From Candidatus Heimdallarchaeota archaeon (lineage in GTDB: Archaea > Asgardarchaeota > Heimdallarchaeia > Heimdallarchaeales > Heimdallarchaeaceae), in assembly GCA_016839875.1 (NCBI GenBank), contig JAEOTK010000325.1:1-7810 (forward strand): 7,810 bases of DNA, read 5' to 3'. A program made the translations under genes and the position numbers. The notes beneath the pieces are model-generated. The model was not told the origin of the DNA. It made no database searches and saw only the letters and a list, made by a program, of their open reading frames with translations. How positions within the stretch are numbered: position 1 is the first letter of the stretch; every line of letters starts with the position of its first letter. Below are positions 7,171 to 7,810 of the stretch, one piece after another.

Positions 7171-7620
7171 TTATTTCTCGTCAAAAACTATCTGTTCTAC
7201 AAGTCTCTCATCTTGTTGTTTTGTAAGATAACGATAAATGAAATGTTCAATTTTAGCAACTGCAATATCATAATCAAGAGGAGCTTCTATTCCATCTTCT
7301 TTCATGGCAATAAGCCTCTGTCTGACCAAACCGACTGTCAAAGCAATAACTCTGTTTCTCTCATAAAGCTCATTAGCTTTGAGCTTGATTAGAGCATATT
7401 CTTTGAATAAATCTGAATATTTCTTACTCAATTCAGTGAAAATTTCTTCATCTTCCTCTCTCTTCTTATTCAAATCATCTATCTGCCATCCTGGGAGTTC
7501 CTCAGGAATTTCCTTTAGATAGTAGAGATAATAGGCTAAATCACTAGCTAAGATTATTTCGTTTTCACAAGGGATTTTATCTTTGAATTTCACAGTAAAC
7601 ATAGTTGTGCCAATTTTCAT
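7171..7620 (-). CDS. Hypothetical 149-residue charged, coiled-coil-like protein
   Basis: I do not recognise a family. The N-terminus (residues 1-25, MFTVKFKDKIPCENEIIL) may be beta-rich. Residues about 47-100 are strongly charged and heptad-like (DDLNKKREEDEEIF, then KKYSDLFKEYALIKLKANELYERNRV), consistent with a coiled coil. The rest is predicted helical (IAVAKIEHFIYRYL). There is no signal peptide or membrane segment, so it is cytoplasmic. Translation starts at the ATG at 7620, preceded by a strong Shine-Dalgarno GGAGGG eight bases away. The ATGA overlap with the upstream gene implies translational coupling, and the recombinase follows after a gap of 66 bases. Association with recombination, as an accessory or element protein, is inferred from context only. 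Confidence 0.8.
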   Translation of the reverse strand: MKIGTTMFTVKFKDKIPCENEIILASDLAYYLYYLKEIPEELPGWQIDDLNKKREEDEEIFTELSKKYSDLFKEYALIKLKANELYERNRVIALTVGLVRQRLIAMKEDGIEAPLDYDIAVAKIEHFIYRYLTKQQDERLVEQIVFDEK

Positions 7621-7810
7621 AGATCTATCCCTCCACTATTTTCTTTTACAATATTCTCGATCTCAACTATATCTGCATAATCCCTTTCGTATTCCTCTAA
7701 AGCATCTCTTAGAATTTCAACATGATCGACAATTTTGGTCATTTCTCCTTGTCTTTGATGAAGTCTATAGGCGAATTCTGCATATTTCATAATTTGTAGA
7801 AAATAATTAC
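7617..7810 (-). CDS. Small charged helical protein, possibly partial at the right edge
   Basis: An open frame runs from the right edge to the TGA at 7617-7619. An internal ATG at 7788-7790 would give 57 residues (MKYAEFAYRLHQRQGEM through IVKENSGGIDL). The frame stays open for the seven codons upstream of it, and there is no Shine-Dalgarno motif before that ATG, so the true start may lie outside the window. The protein is acidic and helical (ILRDALEEYERDYADIVEIE) with a likely short coiled coil. Its stop overlaps the start of the next gene by ATGA, and its last codons include the GGAGGG ribosome site of that gene. No family is recognised. The coupling supports it being real and co-expressed with the 149-residue protein. 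Confidence 0.65.
   Translation of the reverse strand, partial: NYFLQIMKYAEFAYRLHQRQGEMTKIVDHVEILRDALEEYERDYADIVEIENIVKENSGGIDL
7622..7634 (-). promoter_or_regulatory. Shine-Dalgarno site of the 149-residue protein gene
   Basis: The minus strand reads GGAGGGATAGATCT immediately before the ATG at 7620. The match to the anti-Shine-Dalgarno sequence is strong and the spacing is eight bases. It fixes the start codon and contrasts with the two surface-protein genes, which have no such site. Confidence 0.7.

Noticed and set aside
7030..7185. Out-of-frame minus-strand peptide with a Gln-rich part (GSQPSQQGQYG) running into the recombinase
   Set aside because: It has no start codon or ribosome site and stops soon inside the recombinase. 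It looks like chance reading of the palindromic region, and no frameshift is needed to explain the recombinase.
7162..7392. Plus-strand open frame of 76 codons
   Set aside because: It is antisense to the 149-residue gene, which has a strong ribosome site and coupled start.

Overview
The window is an AT-rich piece of what looks like an archaeal genome, most probably Asgard (Loki- or Heimdallarchaeia-like). That placement is an inference. It rests on the combination of LVIVD-type beta-propeller repeats with a fibronectin-like domain and tandem Ig-like domains, a C-terminal membrane tail ending in basic residues, TATA-like boxes close to start codons with no Shine-Dalgarno site on the large genes, and T-rich tracts after stop codons. 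No rRNA, tRNA or other taxonomic marker is present. Every gene I can support lies on the minus strand, so transcription runs from right to left.

Right part (about 6382-7810): a tight cluster of three genes. First comes a small charged protein whose upstream end may leave the window. It overlaps by ATGA a 149-residue helical, coiled-coil-like protein of unknown function, which has a strong Shine-Dalgarno site. Then comes a compact serine recombinase with all the key catalytic residues but no room for the zinc ribbon of large serine integrases. The recombinase has its own short upstream region, in which a TATA-like box is directly flanked by two perfect palindromes. This resembles an autoregulated recombination module of a mobile element or provirus, but no element ends are visible.

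Left and middle (1-6295): two tandem, same-direction paralogous genes for large secreted, membrane-anchored surface proteins. The upstream copy is complete (1161 residues). It has a signal peptide, 14 LVIVD-type repeats (which fit two seven-bladed propellers), a spacer domain, a fibronectin-III-like domain, three Ig-like domains and a C-terminal membrane anchor. The downstream copy is cut by the left edge after about 901 residues. It has the same plan but only 12 repeats, and repeats 8-12 are nearly identical to one another. Its first seven repeats and its post-propeller domains match the paralogue, so the second propeller has been replaced or rebuilt by recent repeat amplification. The promoters of the two genes share a conserved block, which indicates duplication of a whole transcription unit.

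Taken together, the window shows a variable surface-protein locus beside a site-specific recombinase cluster. Whether the recombinase acts on the surface genes cannot be told from the sequence. The paralogues are in direct, not inverted, orientation, so homologous recombination is the simpler explanation for the repeat changes.
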